Positions 63,753 through 64,000 of a stretch of 64,000 bases of DNA are shown one piece after another. Every line of letters starts with the position of its first letter. The first letter of the stretch is position 1. Location of the stretch: assembly GCA_030066195.1 (NCBI GenBank), contig JASJCB010000026.1, positions 17,058 to 81,057 on the forward strand, read 5' to 3'. A program made the position numbers and the translations under genes. Below the pieces are notes generated by a model. It was not told the DNA's origin and ran no database searches. It was given only the letters and a program-made list of their open reading frames with translations. This DNA is from Acidobacteriota bacterium. GTDB lineage: Bacteria; Acidobacteriota; Holophagae; Acanthopleuribacterales; Acanthopleuribacteraceae.

Positions 63753-64000
63753 TCAATTCGTCGCAAAGAAAACCGATTTGTATTGACTGAAGTGGTCCAG
63801 CGCCGCCATACCCTGTTCACGCCCCATACCGCTTTGCTTGAAGCCGCCGAAGGGCGCCTCGATATGGACCGAGGACGATGAGTTTACCGACAAGACGCCC
63901 ACCTCCAACGCTCGGGACACCCTCATGGCGCGACCCACATCTCGGGTCCACAGGCTTCCCGCCAGGCCGAAGTTGGAGGCATTGGCCAGGCGAACGGCTT
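63753..64000 (-). CDS. Aldehyde dehydrogenase, C-terminal end only
   Basis: The last 82 residues of a NAD(P)-dependent aldehyde dehydrogenase are visible; the gene runs off the right edge. The C-terminal motifs include LANASNFGLAGSLWTRD, GVLSVNSSSS and PFGGFKQSGMGREQG, which shape the substrate and oligomer interface in the ALDH superfamily. The active-site Cys and NAD motifs are outside the window. The subgroup cannot be given: the end GRE-G-A-LDHFSQYKSV is close to gamma-aminobutyraldehyde or betaine aldehyde type enzymes. Confidence 0.9.
   Translation of the reverse strand, partial: AVRLANASNFGLAGSLWTRDVGRAMRVSRALEVGVLSVNSSSSVHIEAPFGGFKQSGMGREQGMAALDHFSQYKSVFFATN

Overview
This 64 kb window is GC-rich, densely coding bacterial DNA. 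It carries an outer-membrane and periplasm toolkit: a TonB-dependent receptor, a Pal-like OmpA lipoprotein, an RND efflux pair and lipobox proteins. The organism is therefore a Gram-negative (diderm) bacterium. The family mix (CotH/VTC/DUF4956, DUF4846, DUF1992, PHP-glycosyltransferase, lamin-tail proteins) would fit Acidobacteriota or a delta-proteobacterial-grade lineage, but no rRNA or other marker is present and this is low confidence. I recognised no tRNA, rRNA, CRISPR array, integrase or insertion sequence.

Layout. 1-3.4 kb (-): two overlapping P-loop NTPase genes, a NACHT protein cut by the window edge and a KAP protein, plausibly a defence module. 3.4-6 kb: a palindromic repeat element, then a class-A beta-lactamase-like gene coupled to a NamZ/DUF1343 muramidase, then a second copy of the element. 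6-11.6 kb: an AAA ATPase with a PD-(D/E)XK end, a zinc-ribbon M48 peptidase, an M20 amidohydrolase and purM. 11.9-20.5 kb: an orphan small protein, DUF4846, a PHP-glycosyltransferase fusion coupled to a six-hairpin glycosidase, and an orphan soluble histidine kinase. 21.3-25.1 kb: two tandem paralogous secreted proteins. 25.5-33.9 kb (-): a small secreted protein, an alpha/beta hydrolase, an acyl-CoA synthetase, an AmiC-GerMN-LepB-DUF1992 envelope operon and Pal.

34.1-42.5 kb (+): a FFLEE-like protein, then a tightly packed operon of a membrane-anchored protein, CotH kinase fused to a beta-helix, VTC polyphosphate-polymerase domain, DUF4956 membrane protein and a degenerate metallophosphoesterase. 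This is the most coherent candidate for a poorly described system, probably phosphate- or polyphosphate-linked envelope chemistry. 42.6-51 kb: a thioesterase, an 82-bp tandem repeat, a 1661-residue secreted metallo-beta-lactamase/lamin-tail protein ending in seven 69-residue repeats, a terminator, a cluster of DnaA-box-like sequences, a pentapeptide-repeat remnant, a small cysteine-containing secreted peptide, a frameshifted MFS remnant and a 43-bp palindromic tandem array.

51-64 kb: an RND adaptor and permease, a membrane-anchored unknown, an AAA-ATPase-like/PD-(D/E)XK protein, a lipoprotein cytochrome c, a small secreted protein, a SirB1/YccV fusion, a macro-domain hydrolase, a TonB-dependent receptor and the C-terminal end of an aldehyde dehydrogenase that runs off the right edge.

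Many adjacent genes overlap by ATGA (NACHT/KAP, beta-lactamase-like/NamZ, glycosidase/PHP-GT, AmiC/GerMN/LepB, anchor/CotH), so translational coupling is common here. Start sites were reassigned by Shine-Dalgarno position where the longest reading frame was clearly too long.
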